64,000 nt of DNA from Paramecium pentaurelia (lineage: Eukaryota > Ciliophora > Oligohymenophorea > Peniculida > Parameciidae): NCBI GenBank assembly GCA_905183005.1, contig CAJJDO010000035.1, positions 1 through 64,000 of the forward strand. The letters are read 5' to 3'. The position numbers were made by a program, and so were the translations under genes. Shown here one piece after another: positions 47,101 through 58,585 of this stretch (its first letter is position 1; every line of letters starts with the position of its first letter). The notes beneath the pieces were generated by a model. The model was not told the origin of the DNA and searched no databases. It was given only the letters and a program-made list of their open reading frames with translations.

Positions 47101-49094
47101 CACATGAAGATTGTTATAATTAATATGAAAAAGTAAAATGTACTGTTAATTAAGATAATGATAGATGTATTGATTTATTTTCAGATTGTAAATTATATAT
47201 AACAAAAGAATAATGTTTAATAACATTAAATAAAGAAGATTGTGTTTGGGATCAATTATATTCATAATGTAAATTTAAATCTTGTAAAGATGATATACCT
47301 AATAATTAGAAATGTTCTGATTATCTTTCATCTTGTATGGAACCACAATATTTGTGTAGAAATGTAATTTGTGAAGATTATGAATATGATAATGATGAAG
47401 AATGTAAATTATAAGATAATAAATGTACATCTAATGGTCGATTTTGTATATAAAGAGGAACTTGTGAATAAAATTAATATAAATAAGCATGTAATATAGA
47501 TATTAACAATAAATTATGTAGTTGGAATTTTGTTAAATAATAATGTAGTTATGTGTAATGTCAAGATGCTCCATCTTCATTAATTCATACTTAAGAATGT
47601 GAAAAATACTTTCCAAATTAAAATTGTATTACTAAATTTGGAGGAGGTTGTCTTATAGTAACTGGTTGTTTTGATTATACAATTTAAGGATAATGTGATG
47701 AGAGTAAACTCTTTGATTGTATTTGGTAAAATAATACATGTAGATCTAAATTATGTTCAGATTATAAAAATAGTTATATTTTAGAATGTTAATCTAAACC
47801 ATAAAATTGTACTACTGATGGTACAACATGTATTGAAATGAAAAATTGTGCACAATTATCAAAATAGTCTTGTTTTATTGGTATAGATGGAATTTGTTTA
47901 TATTTAAATGATCGTTGTTAACTTTATCAGAATTGTTAATCAATTTACTTCACTTCTCATTAAGAATGTTATGATGCTTTATAAAATTAATGCACTTCAG
48001 ATGGTATTCAATGTATACCTATAACATATTGTGATTAATACAGTAATTAAAAATCATGTGTAAAAGGAATTGATGGAGATTGTGCTTGGGAAAATTCTAA
48101 ATGTATAAAATTTACATCTTGTAAGAATTATCTTTATAAAACTCATGAAGAATGCAATTCAATTAATTAAAGTTGTACAAGTGATACTATTAATAAGTGT
48201 ATTGAATTATTAGAATGTTCTAAATATGTAGAAAATAATTGTAAAATTGATAAAAATGGAATTGTAAAGAAAGATGGTTTAATTATAAAATTAAATACAT
48301 GTATTTGGAAAAATTAATAATGTATTAATATTACATGTTCAGATCTATATGGAACTGATCATTTAAGTTGTTATAGATAAATGTCTACTTGTACTTCAGA
48401 TAGTGTAAAATGTATTATTATGGAAAAAACTTGTTCTAATTATTCAACTAATATTTGTGATACAGCATATAGTTAAGAAGGTAAATGTGCTAATTTAAAT
48501 TCTATATGTTCAATAATTGATTGTTCAATTAAAACTGTAGAGAGTTAATGCAATGTTTTGAAACATTGTTAATTTATTAATGGTTCTTGTTAATCATATA
48601 GTAAATGTTAAGAATACAAAACAGAAAAAGATTGTACTATAGGTACTGATGGATAATGTGTATTTAAAAATTCTTAATGTAAATTAATGTCTGATTGTAC
48701 TGAGGCTAATACAAAATAACTATGTTCAACAAAAACTTGTTATTGGAATGAAACTTCATCTAAATGTTAACCACATTAATGTGAAACTTATGCAAATTAA
48801 AATTCTTGTGGATTATTTTACAATTTTTAAAAGAATTAAATAACATATTGTGCTTTTGATGATAAAGAACGTGTTTGTAAAGAAATAAGTCCAATATCAT
48901 TTACTCCTGTTGATTGTTTTTAAAAATCTCTTGGATATTTCTCAAATTTAAATGGAACATGTCAATCTTGTAATAATTAAAATATACCCAATACCAATCC
49001 TAATTAAACGGATAATTATACTACCACACCAACTAATAGTGATTCCCTTCTATTTGGTAGTGTCTTTATAATAGGTTTATTAATTATCATTTGA
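44103..49094 (+). CDS. cysteine-rich surface antigen-like protein, 1,663 aa
   Basis: ATG 44103 to TGA 49092-49094, one uninterrupted code-6 frame. It has a signal peptide (MKFVLFLLYTISFQG) and then some 20 cysteine-rich modules of about 60-80 residues with recurring patterns such as C.W....C, EC...... C, and TTDG..C(I/V). The Trp-containing motifs (YWDG.EC, VWQN.TC) resemble Paramecium surface-antigen (i-antigen/PSA) repeats. The C-terminus is a Thr/Asn/Pro linker, then a hydrophobic end (LLFGSVFIIGLLIII), as in GPI-anchored surface proteins. It is smaller than classic i-antigens (about 2,500 aa). No near-identical central repeats were noticed, so it may belong to the non-serotype class. Confidence 0.85.
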
Positions 49095-49129
49095 AAATAC
49101 ATTCATCATTTATATATTAATTATTATTT

Positions 49130-50495
49130 ATGTTTAAACATGCTGGCACTTCAGAAAATAAAGCATTAATTGAAGTCAATATCCATCAACTCAATATTAA
49201 TATATCTGTTCCAAATTGTGAAGTTATGATTGTGTTTCAAAGAGGAGACAGAAAAGCTTAAACATAACCAGTCTCATTGATTAACAAGTGTGCCAAAATA
49301 GAACAAATCCTAAGAATTCCTGCAACTCTCTATTATGATGTCAAATAAAAAGAATACTAAAAGAAAATGGGTACCTTAATTATTCTCATCAAATATGAAA
49401 AGGGAATGAAAAATGCAGGTCAAATTGAAATTGATTTCTCATCATACTTAAATTAAAAAAAAGGAAAAATAGATGAAATCTCTCCACTTGCTAAATGTCC
49501 TGATTCAAATGCAACTCTTTCATATACTATCAACTTCTTGAATTAAGATTAAAGATCCAAAACTCCTGAAGCCAATATTAATAATAGTATTCAAATCTCT
49601 AAATACAGTTAGGGAAGATCAATCCAAAGCTTAAATTGCATAATTAGATTTACAAAATAAACACTTGAAAGAAGAAAATATTAGATTATAAGAAGAAGTT
49701 GATCAATTTAGAACTTAAAATAAATAATAATAGATATAAATATAATAACTATTAAAATAAGAAGCATTACTTAAATAAAATTACTCTAAATCCAATTAAG
49801 AAACACCAACAGCATAACCTGAAGATTGTTAGAAATGTTATGAATTTTAATTAGAATTAGGTATTTATTATATTCTCTATATTGAAGAATTATTAAAAAA
49901 ATAAAAAAACAATAAGTAACTTCCTTGTGATAAATGTATAAATTTAGAATAATAAATTGAATAACTCAAAAAGCAATATTCTCAAGGATAAAAGAAAGAA
50001 GCTTTGGATTAATAAGTTTAATTATTAAATTAAGCTAATACTAATTTAAAAGAATAATTATATGAACTTGAATAATAAGCTATTAAAATTAGAAAAGAAA
50101 ATCAGGATCTTAAAAACAAATTAAATATTTAAAATTAATAATTAATAGATTGCAGAGAGAGAATATAAGAATTAGAAAATGATGATGAAGATGATAAACG
50201 TATTCTAGAATATCAAAAATTAATTGAAAAATCAAATGATGATCTTATAGAAATCTAATAAAAATTATTTTCATTTAAAACTGAATGTGATTAGCTATAA
50301 AAAGAAAAAAATGAATATGAATAATAATTAGGAATTTTGTCTAAAAAATATGATTCATTAGGTAATATTTTATTAAATTATTTAGAATTATAACTATTTT
50401 AATAAAAATAAAGATATGCAAATGCTATGCATGCATTTCTAAGCTTAGGAGATACAAATGCAATTGAAGTACTTGAATAGTTTAGTGGAGATTGA
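49130..50495 (+). CDS. NT-C2 domain plus coiled-coil protein
   Basis: ATG 49130, TGA 50493-50495, one 26-nt intron (GTATTCAAATC...CAGTTAG) near 49585, about 445 aa. The first 140 residues read as an N-terminal C2-like (NT-C2, EEIG1/EHBP1-type) domain: VPNCEVMIVFQRGDRKAQTQ, VSLINKCAKIEQILRIPATL, GQIEIDFSSYLNQKKGKIDE. The remainder is a long, Gln/Glu/Lys-rich coiled coil with a CxxC-like pair (CQKCYEF, CDKCINL). NT-C2 domains attach proteins to membranes or bind partners in trafficking and cytoskeletal roles. It starts only 36 bp after the surface-antigen stop. Confidence 0.75.
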
Positions 50496-51107
50496 ATTTT
50501 ATTTTATTTTTGTTCAAAATTATTTGGGCAATAGTTTTACTTATTACTTATTTTTATATAATTGAAATCTATAATTTTATAATGCAAATTTCATTTTCAT
50601 TTTAATATTTATATTTATATTTATAAATTATACAAAAATATATCATAAACAAAAAATGTATTCAGGGTTTAAATTGTTCAAGTCATTTTTATCAATAATA
50701 ATTACATAAAATTAAGTTAATAATATATAAGTAAATTGGGTTAATTATAATAAATAAATAAAATATCTTGAGGCTGTCTCAAAAATAATATGAATATACT
50801 ATTATAATAATCAATTATACTTTTGGCTATCTTAAAAAAAAGGATTATTATCCTCCCTATTATGATTATATTGATTTCATTTACTTTTTTTGGATTTTTA
50901 TACAAAATATAAATTCAAATATTTGTTTAACTCAATTTAGATTAAAAGTCATCAATATTTGATTTTAATATTTCAGAAAATATCATTTCTTATTCTAATT
51001 ATCATTAATTTGGCTCAAATATAATTATAAATTAATGTTCTTTTTGTTTTAATTAATATACATCTAATTTTAGAATAACAAGTTTAATTCATCTTATCCA
51101 AAAAATC
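50496..51107. other. intergenic, no gene seen
   Basis: About 610 bp of very A+T-rich DNA between the NT-C2 and Cache genes. No open frame of more than 60 codons with coding composition was found, and no RNA gene. It probably holds the 3' and 5' flanks of the two genes. Confidence 0.5.
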
Positions 51108-52763
51108 ATGGTAATTCATTCTTAGTTTAGAAAATTGAAGATGAAATCTCAAATTATAATTCTAGATATCATGATATTATTATTAGTGTTAGGGGTCTGT
51201 ACAATTGGAATTTATGTTGAAGCTAAAATATTTTATGAAATCAGTTTAGAATCATCATATATCATGATGAATTCTATCGATATGAAGTAGGTTGATAGAA
51301 TAGGAAGTCAAGTTGAATCTTATCTAATTACCAAACATTAAAGAAGTAAATAATAAATTAATAAAGGCATTTAACTTATTGATAATATTGCTTCTTTTTT
51401 ATTTCACTTTGCTAATCAATAACATCAGTAAAACTTTAATGACATTTTAGACCTATGTCTAACAGAAGATGAATACAAAAATGCAAAATATATAAAAAAT
51501 ATACCAAAGTTCTGTTATTAGACACATGGTGAATAATACTAATAAATGATGTAGAATGACAATATAAAACTATTGTATTATGGACTTAAGGAACTTGATT
51601 ACTATTCGTAACTTTTCAATATCTAAATACCTAATTTTTTATAGGTGGTTGACACAAGTTCAATAATATTTGATTCATTATATCCAACAGGATTACTAAT
51701 TCAGAGTTATAATCCATAATAAAGAGCTTGGTATATTCAATAATAAATTTAGGTATCAAAATCATATTTCTTAAATAAACAAGACAAAAAATGAGTACTT
51801 TTTCTTTACTAATGTTTATTAAGTAATGTATGGAACTCAAGAATATAGTTTTTCAATTACTCAATCATTATTTAATAAGGAGAAGGAATTTTTTGCAATA
51901 CTAAAGACTGTATTATATATAACAGACCCAAATTTACATAAAATATAATTTAATGTGTTATTAATAAATTAAGAAGGTTAAGTTATGTAGAATGGAATGG
52001 AAAATCATACAAATAACATAGGAATCTTATATATATATAATGAAACAATAACAGGTTTTAATTTAACAGATTGGAAATAAATTGAATTGAAAGCAAATTA
52101 AGATAGGTCACTTTAAGATTAAAATAGTAAGGATTCAATATTAATTCTTTATAATAAAGTATACAAACAATTTGTGAATTTAAAATGTAAAAAATTTAGA
52201 AAAGAAAATTTTACATTAATATTGTAAATATATATGTAATTTTAAATAGATTTACAAATATAACATCATAACATATTTTATAACAATAAATTTTGGATAA
52301 ATAATATGAATTTTTACTTTAATATGGATAAGCAGTACTTATAATTTTTGGTTTAGCAATTATGTTATTTTGTTTGAGTTTAATTTTTATTAATGTTATC
52401 TGTAATCCAATTGTAAAATTAAGATAAAATGTTTCATAACATGTAATGGAAATTGGAAATAATACAGATAGAATGTTATTCAAAATAAAATCAAGAAAGA
52501 AGAATAAATAAGATTTAATTATTAAATTAAATGAAATGTTTATGAATATTTCAGATGTTGTGAAATTAAATTCAAATAAGAAGAGTGAATAATGTAGACT
52601 TATTGAGAAGATGTAGTATAATAAAAGAAGTATAAAAGAGAAATGCTAGTTTAATTAACAAATTAATTCTCTTAGCAATTCGTAATCAAATTCTATTGAT
52701 TTAAATGAATTCAATACAGAAATATTGAAACTTTTAATGAATTAAACTAATTTTCAATAATGA
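51108..52763 (+). CDS. Cache-domain membrane protein
   Basis: ATG 51108, TGA 52761-52763. It has an N-terminal membrane segment (IIILDIMILLLVLGVCTIGI), then a large extracytoplasmic region of about 350 residues with the Cache signature YNPQQRAWYIQQQ, and a second membrane segment (VLIIFGLAIMLFCLSLIFIN). A short cytoplasmic tail with KSRKKNKQDLIIKLNEMFMN follows. Two introns are inferred, one a 31-nt GT...AAG intron right after the YIQQQI segment. Cache domains bind small extracellular ligands, so it is probably a chemosensory or environmental receptor, but no output domain (cyclase, kinase, HAMP) was recognised in the tail. Confidence 0.75.
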
Positions 52764-52823
52764 TATTTTTATGAATTATATATTTAACTTGATTATTTTA
52801 TTGATTCATATAATATACATTAT

Positions 52824-54059
52824 TCACTTAATATTAATAATTCTTTAAAGGTTTGATATTAACATATTAGATTTAGGTTATAAATCTCTTAATTATCTTA
52901 ATAACTATGAATAAGTGTTTATAAATACTTGTGTATTTTGTGCATTTATATCTTATTTTTACACAATTATTTTATCACCATCTATTTTTGCATTTATGTT
53001 TAATGTTCTAATGGCATTAACCAACCATGATTCAGTTTCTTCTTCATTGAGTTATAAATAAGTTGAAAATTATCTAATTAATTAGTATATTATTTTACTT
53101 AATTTATACACCATTAAAGATTTTAATATAAGTTGAAAAGAAATATAGTTTACATGCATTTATAATTAAAGCTTTTTTCGATTTGATAATAAAGTCTTAA
53201 TCAATCTCTGCTGAAATATCTTATATCATTTTTATTGCATTATCAAACTAAAATTTAACAATTATTTCTTCAACATAATTGAGTAAATGATATTATTTCA
53301 ATTATTTATTAGTTTTAGTACCTATTATTGCAAGACTTGTATTTCCAATAAATTATTAATTAATTAATAATGCAACTGTATAGTAATATAATAAATAAGG
53401 TGCAATAGTATGAACTACTTCTAAGAATTATTCACCTGAAAAAAGTTCAAGGAAAGCATTTGTATCATCAGATATAAAACAAATCAAAACTCCTGCATGT
53501 AAAAGATCTGCTCTTTATTTGAAATTATATTTTATTTAATCTTCTTATTTAAGTAAGTCTTTAATTGCTTCTATACATACTGCAGCATTATTTGTATTTT
53601 TAAAGAGTCCAACTAGTTTACAATTCTAAATAAATATATGCATTTTTTTACTAATCTAGCCCATAAGAATCCATTTCTCAAATGATTTAATTTCTCAGTT
53701 GCTTCAACACATGGATATAGATTATCAACAATTTCAGTTGCCTTTTCATATTCTCCTTAATCAAATAATATTATTAATGCTTAATAAGCTTCTTCAACTG
53801 TCCATAAATTTTCTTAGATATAATCTACTAATGCTCTTTATCGAAGCTTAAGTAATTCTGCAACTGATGTTAGTTTTCCATTTAAATTGTCTTATTGAAT
53901 GATTTAATCAATTTTTTCTTAAGGCACACCTAATTTTATTAACCTTTAGAAAAGTCTTGTGCCAAGAAGAGCCTCTGTTTCTTTAGATGTTTGTAATTGT
54001 AAGAATTGCACACATCCTAAAAAAACATGGGGATTAATGAATCTTTAGAAATGGTCCAT
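52824..54059 (-). CDS. eIF3e: translation initiation factor eIF3 subunit E
   Basis: Minus-strand ATG (54057-54059) begins MDHFQRFINPHVFLGCVQFL, which matches the eIF3e start (…RHLVFPLLEFL). TGA is at 52824-52826. The PCI-domain order is clear: NLWTVEEAYQALIILFDQGE, RADLLHAGVLICFI, TIAPYLLYYYTVALLI, YVEEIIVKFQFDNAIKMIQD, LNEEETESWLVNAIRTLNIN followed by AKIDGD. At least one 26-nt intron (GTAAAAAAATG...TTATTTAG) is needed. eIF3e (Int6) is a scaffold subunit of eIF3, which binds the 40S subunit and eIF4G during initiation. Part of the region near 53300 may hold one more intron. Confidence 0.85.
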
Positions 54060-54067
54060 ATATTAAA

Positions 54068-54252
54068 TCAAATAAAATATTTTGGGACTGAATATATTCC
54101 AAAGTTATGTTTTGGATTCACTTTTTTTTGAATGTGATGGATTGGCTTCTCTTTATAAATTTAATAAGTAGCTCCACGTAAATCATGTAATTCTGCCATT
54201 GCTTTCTTCTTTTCTTTTGGAGTTAGTTTCTAAAATTCTTCAAATTTTACCA
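54068..54252 (-). CDS. very small basic protein, 61 aa
   Basis: Minus-strand ATG (54250-54252) begins MVKFEEFQKLTPKEKKKAMA; TGA is at 54068-54070. The composition is convincing (Lys/Glu-rich helix, then YKEKPIHHIQKKVNPKHNFG). It stops 8 bp before the eIF3e start and starts 16 bp from the RPB6 start on the other strand. No family was recognised. It could instead be an upstream exon or alternative N-terminus of eIF3e, though the in-frame TGA argues against that unless spliced. Confidence 0.5.
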
Positions 54253-54268
54253 TTATATATTTTTATTA
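54253..54268. promoter_or_regulatory. 16-bp divergent intergenic region
   Basis: Only 16 bases separate the start codons of the minus-strand small ORF (54252) and RPB6 (54269). They must contain both 5' leaders, or the transcription start sites lie inside the opposing genes. The bases are all A/T (tatatttttattaa-like), so a TATA-like element is possible but cannot be shown. Confidence 0.4.
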
Positions 54269-54796
54269 ATGAGTAATTAGGATAGTGAACCAGAAATCGA
54301 TGATTCAGAATTGGATGGAGTTTCAAAAAGTAATTCTTCGTATGGAGATCCAATAGAAAACCAAGATGATGAAGATGCTACCTCTGAATCTCAAGGTATT
54401 GTAATTACTTTATACTCACAAATAGGTTAGAAATCTGTGACTTCTGACTCTAGTGATGATGAAGAGGAGAATTAAATAATAAGAACTGGAGCTATGATTT
54501 AATAGAGTAAAGGAAGAAAAGTAATGAAAAATGAAAGAATTACTCCTCCATTTTTAACTAAATATGAGCGTGCTAGAGTTATTGGAACAAGGGCTTTATA
54601 AATTAGTAAGAATAGTCCTATATATGTTGATCCAAGTATTTAATGATATAATCTTATTATAGAGGAAACAACTGATCCTATTTAGGTAGCTTAATAAGAA
54701 TTAAATGAGAATAAAATACCATTTATAATTAGAAGGTATTTACCAAATGGAAACTTTGAAGATTGGGAACTTTAAGAATTAGAACGCTTGGATTGA
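54269..54796 (+). CDS. RPB6: RNA polymerase subunit RPB6 / RPABC2
   Basis: ATG 54269, TGA 54794-54796, introns of 30 nt (GTATTGTAATTAC...AAATAG) and 27 nt (GTATTTAATG...TTATAG), about 156 aa. It has an acidic, disordered N-terminus (DSEPEIDDSELD, DSSDDEEE). The conserved omega-like core follows: ERITPPFLTKYERARVIGTR, ALQISKNSPI, TTDPIQVAQQELNENKIPFI, IRRYLPNGNFEDWE. RPB6 is shared by RNA polymerases I, II and III and stabilises the clamp; the phosphorylatable acidic tail is usual for the family. Both introns are phase-shifting, which confirms the splice sites. Confidence 0.95.
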
Positions 54797-54893
54797 GATA
54801 TCTTGTATGAATATAAATTTAATCGAAGTGCATAAATTATCATTTCAATCTATGTTCTTAAAATCTTGTTAATTTAACTTATCAATATAATTT

Positions 54894-56802
54894 ATGTTAA
54901 CTTTGGAAAACTTCAATCAAAGATCTTATAAATAACCCATTTTGAATAGGTATATACCTTATATAGTCAAAGTCCACGATCACTAAAAGCATGTTAAAGA
55001 TGTGGAGTGTTAACTGAACAATTAATTAAAATAAGTATTAAGGAATTAAAGCAGAGAAATCCTGATTTAAGATTGAATAAATAAGGTTGGAAGATATTGT
55101 GGAGACATCATGAATAAAGAAGATAAGAAACATTATAATTATGTAGAGAGGAAAGAAAATAAATTATAATCTAAGATTAAGAGGAACATTAAAACAATTT
55201 ATAAAATGATAATAATACTTTTTAAGTTTAAAATGTATTTGATTAATAAGAAATTCAAAAAATTTAAGAAAGAACTAATAAAGAAATATAGTAAATGTAA
55301 TATTTTCAAAAATTGTAATAAGAAATTAATGAAAAGAGTTTAAGAAAATAATTAAAGAAATAGTAAAAAGAATAATAGAGATAAGAATAATTACAATTAA
55401 ATAAAATTAAATAAGAATAAGATAAATTGAGAAGAGATTAAGAAAAAAAATTAAAGGAATAATAAGAAGAATAAAAATAAAAATAAATTGCATTAGAATA
55501 ATATTAAAAAGAATAAGAAAGAGCTTAATAAGAAATTAAAAGACATTAAGAATTATAAGAAGAGAATAGAAAGAAAGAAGAACAAAAAAAGTTAAAACAA
55601 TAATAATTCAGATAATAATTACAAAATAAGGAATTATAACGTGAAATTGAATTATAATATAAAAAGGAACTTTTATAATTTAAAGAAAAATAAAGATAAT
55701 AAAAACTATTTTAGTAATAATAGGAAAGAGTATATGCATCTAAATTAGCATAAGAAGAATTAGCTCAAAAATTGCTTTAAGTAAAAGAATAATAAGAAAA
55801 TAAATTGATTAAAATGCAAGAGGAATTTTAAAATAAATAAATTCAAAGTGAACATTAGAGAAAATTATTTGAGTAATCATAACATGAAAAAATTATGGAT
55901 ATATAAAAGAAAGTTTAAATCTAAAAAGAAAAGATGTTAAAATAATCTGAAAAATGTAAGATGTAATAAGAGATAAAATAAGAAATTAATATTTCCAAAT
56001 AAAAATAGAAAAATGAGAGAATTAAATAAATTTAAGAATAAAAAATTATTGAACATTAATAAAAATTAGAACAATAAGAAATTGAAGAAAAGTAGATTAA
56101 ATAAAAACTAGAAGAATTGAATATTATAAATAAAGATTAAAGAGTTGAATTAAATTAGAAACTCATCTTAAAGGATTTTATGATTAAAGAAAAATAATTA
56201 TTTAAAAAATAATTATTAGAGCAAATCAAATTATAAGGAAATTAAAAATTGAAAAATAAATAATTAGCACTTGAAAAATTATATTAAAAACAACTTATGG
56301 AGAAATAATATTTATAATCTTGTTTTAATGAAAAATTAAAGTGGAATGAAAGTCTAAAAATATTACATAATTAAAATTAATAGAGTTAAGACACTGATTA
56401 TAGACGTAAGAATTTATAATACTCAAGCTTCTACTGCCTTAACAAAATCCTCTTATGATATTCCAAGAGTTTAATCTACTGTCAATAAGAAAATGTAAAA
56501 TGAAGAAAGAAAAGTGATTGAAATTTTGAAAAATCCCTAAAAAAGGCTAGATCTATAAGAACTTGAAGAAAAATAATATTAAGAAATGATTGAAGTACTG
56601 GACCAAGTTAATTAATTAGTTAATTGAATAAGAATAACAATTAGAAGAAGAAAGAGAGAGAACAATGTTTTCAATAGAAAATTACCAAGAGTAAATGAGA
56701 TTAGAAAAGATATTTGTAATTGAGAGAAAACAAGCTTAAAAGAATATTCAAAATTTATAATTAAAACATTAACATCAAATTGAAGAGTTATTATCTGCTT
56801 GA
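54894..56802 (+). CDS. Gln-rich long coiled-coil protein, about 615 aa
   Basis: ATG 54894 (ATG 54852 is in the same frame) to TGA 56800-56802. The first exon (MLTLENFNQRSYKQPILN) joins SQSPRSLKACQRCGVLTEQL through a 17-nt GTATATACCTTATATAG intron. A short CxxC-like head follows, then more than 400 residues of almost pure Gln/Glu/Lys/Leu coiled coil, in which most Gln are TAA/TAG. Two more introns (22 and 25 nt) precede a Ser/Thr linker (STALTKSSYDIPRV) and a final helix. No family was recognised. The rod suggests a cytoskeletal or basal-body fibre component. It starts 97 bp after RPB6. Confidence 0.75.
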
Positions 56803-57068
56803 ATATTTTTATAATAATATATATCAAATAAACTAGAACTTTGATGAATATGTTAAATTAATTAAAACCTATTTATGATTTCCTGATTATCATAATTTAA
56901 TTATATCTAATCCTTAATTTAAGAAATTTTGTCAATTAAATAAAATGTTAATCAAATAATAATAATATTCTTTCTAATTAATTTATTTATAATATAATAA
57001 TGTAATACTTTAAATTAAGAATGATTTGAATTATAAAACTATACTAATTTTTAATAAAAATAAGAAAA
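56803..57068. other. intergenic between convergent genes
   Basis: 266 bp of A+T-rich DNA between the stops of the coiled-coil gene and the cathepsin L gene. No ORF or hairpin of note was seen. Confidence 0.5.
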
Positions 57069-58124
57069 TCATTCAAAAATAACTGATTGGTTTTCAAACT
57101 TTGTATATAAAGGGTAGTTAACTTCTTATTAAGCACCACATTATCCTTGTTTATCTTAAATTCTGGCGAATCTAATGTAACCAGATTCTCCCCATGAGAT
57201 TCCCCATGAATTTTTGATTAAATAGTAATCTGGAGCATATCCAACATTGGTTACTCCGTGATTAAGAGCTGGTTTACTTCCATCACATTTGGCATTGTAG
57301 ATACCTTTCTTGTAGAGTTAGAAGTTGATTCCTGAAGCATTGATACCAATAGAGAGAGCATGTTCAGCAGCAGCTTCAACATAGGCTTATGGGTTGAGTG
57401 ATTCAACATCAACAAAACCAGCAAATTAATATCTGGTCTTGGTCTTTTTGGCTGCACATTATTAATCAACTCCAGCATATGGATATTCTGATCTGATAGC
57501 AATACCATATTTAGAGGCATAAGCAAAACCATCATACATTTCACCACCATCACATCCTTCACTTTCGAATTCATCTTTAACTGCACAATCAACCAATTCT
57601 TATTCAGATAATTCAACATTTTTAACTCCTGCTTATCTTAAAGCTGTTTCTAAAGCAGCAACTGCAGAGAATGCCCAGCATGATCCGCAACTTCCTTAAT
57701 TTTTAACGTCACTTACTACTCCATCTTTTCTCAAGTCTACTTCAACTGGAACTTATTTTCCTTATTTATTATAGACTTATCTAGTTTATTCTCTTGGAGT
57801 GGATTTGTATTTTAAATATTTAGCTTCGAATTCTTCAACTGAGAGATCAGCAAAGTTATTCAATCCAATTTCAAAAGTTTCCAAACCAGCATCAACTCTT
57901 TTTTGATGTTCTTAAATATATTCATAATTTTTCTTAAATATTCCAAATCTATGTGAGTTTTCAAATTATGTATATCTTTTTCCATGTTCTTTTTACCAAT
58001 TTTGATAGACTTTCATTACTTCATCTTCTAGGAATGAATTTGATTCATTATTTATTGTTGTGTTTAACAATGATGTACCAGCTAATAATGTTATAGCTAA
58101 GAGGGTTAATAATCCTTTTTACAT
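57069..58124 (-). CDS. cathepsin L-like cysteine protease, 351 aa
   Basis: Minus-strand ATG (58122-58124), TGA 57069-57071, no intron. It has a signal peptide (MQKGLLTLLAITLLAGTS) and an I29 inhibitory propeptide with the ERFNIN-like segment (HRFGIFKKNYEYIQEHQK) and GLNNFADLSVEEF. The mature enzyme shows the oxyanion Gln and catalytic Cys in NQGSCGSCWAFSAVAALE, then SEQELVDC, CDGGEMYDGF, the catalytic His in LNHGVTNVGY and the Asn in IKNSWG. All catalytic residues are present. It is a secreted or lysosomal (phagosomal) papain-family protease, expected to act in food-vacuole digestion. The length is normal for the family. Confidence 0.95.
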
Positions 58125-58223
58125 TTAATTAATTGAATTGTGTAAACTTTTTCTGCATTTGAATGAATTAATGAGATCAATATTGATTAACGATCACGTC
58201 ATTAAAAATATATATTAAAATTT

Positions 58224-58283
58224 TTAATTATATTTTAATTACATAATTATTTATGATCAATGATGTAATTAAAATATAATTAA
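58224..58283. repeat. perfect 21-bp inverted repeat (hairpin)
   Basis: ttaattatattttaattaca(t) at 58224-58244 is exactly complementary to 58263-58283, with an 18-nt loop (58245-58262). It lies about 100-160 bp upstream of the cathepsin L start, in the 461-bp gap before the cyclase 3' end. As RNA it could form a hairpin on either strand; it could also be the remnant of a short inverted-repeat element. All-A/T stems can arise by chance in such DNA, but 21 perfect pairs is long. Confidence 0.7.
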
Positions 58284-58585
58284 TTATTAATTTATATTAT
58301 TTTCCTCATAGAATGAATTATTCCATATACAACATAATATTTAATTAATAAAATTAAACAAATTACTTTGTTAAAGGTTTTAATCTCTCTTACTAGTCTA
58401 ATTGATATAAGAATGACTATAAAAGTATTCATATTTAAATATATATATATTAATTATAAGAAAAATGAATTCAATTTTATTTAGTTGGAGTTAAGAGCAT
58501 TTTAGGTCTGGTAGTAAGTGGTTATTTTTTTAATGGACTTTTACTTGATTATTATGTTTATGGTAAAGTAATTTCTATTTTTTGT

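Noticed and set aside
52824..54252. eIF3e starting at 54252
   Set aside because: A TGA at 54068-54070 interrupts this frame, and the family N-terminus (RFINPHVFLGCVQFL) follows the ATG at 54059.
57251..57619. Minus-strand ORF of 122 codons beginning MLNYLNKNWLIV
   Set aside because: It lies in another frame of the cathepsin L gene, whose own frame carries all catalytic motifs.
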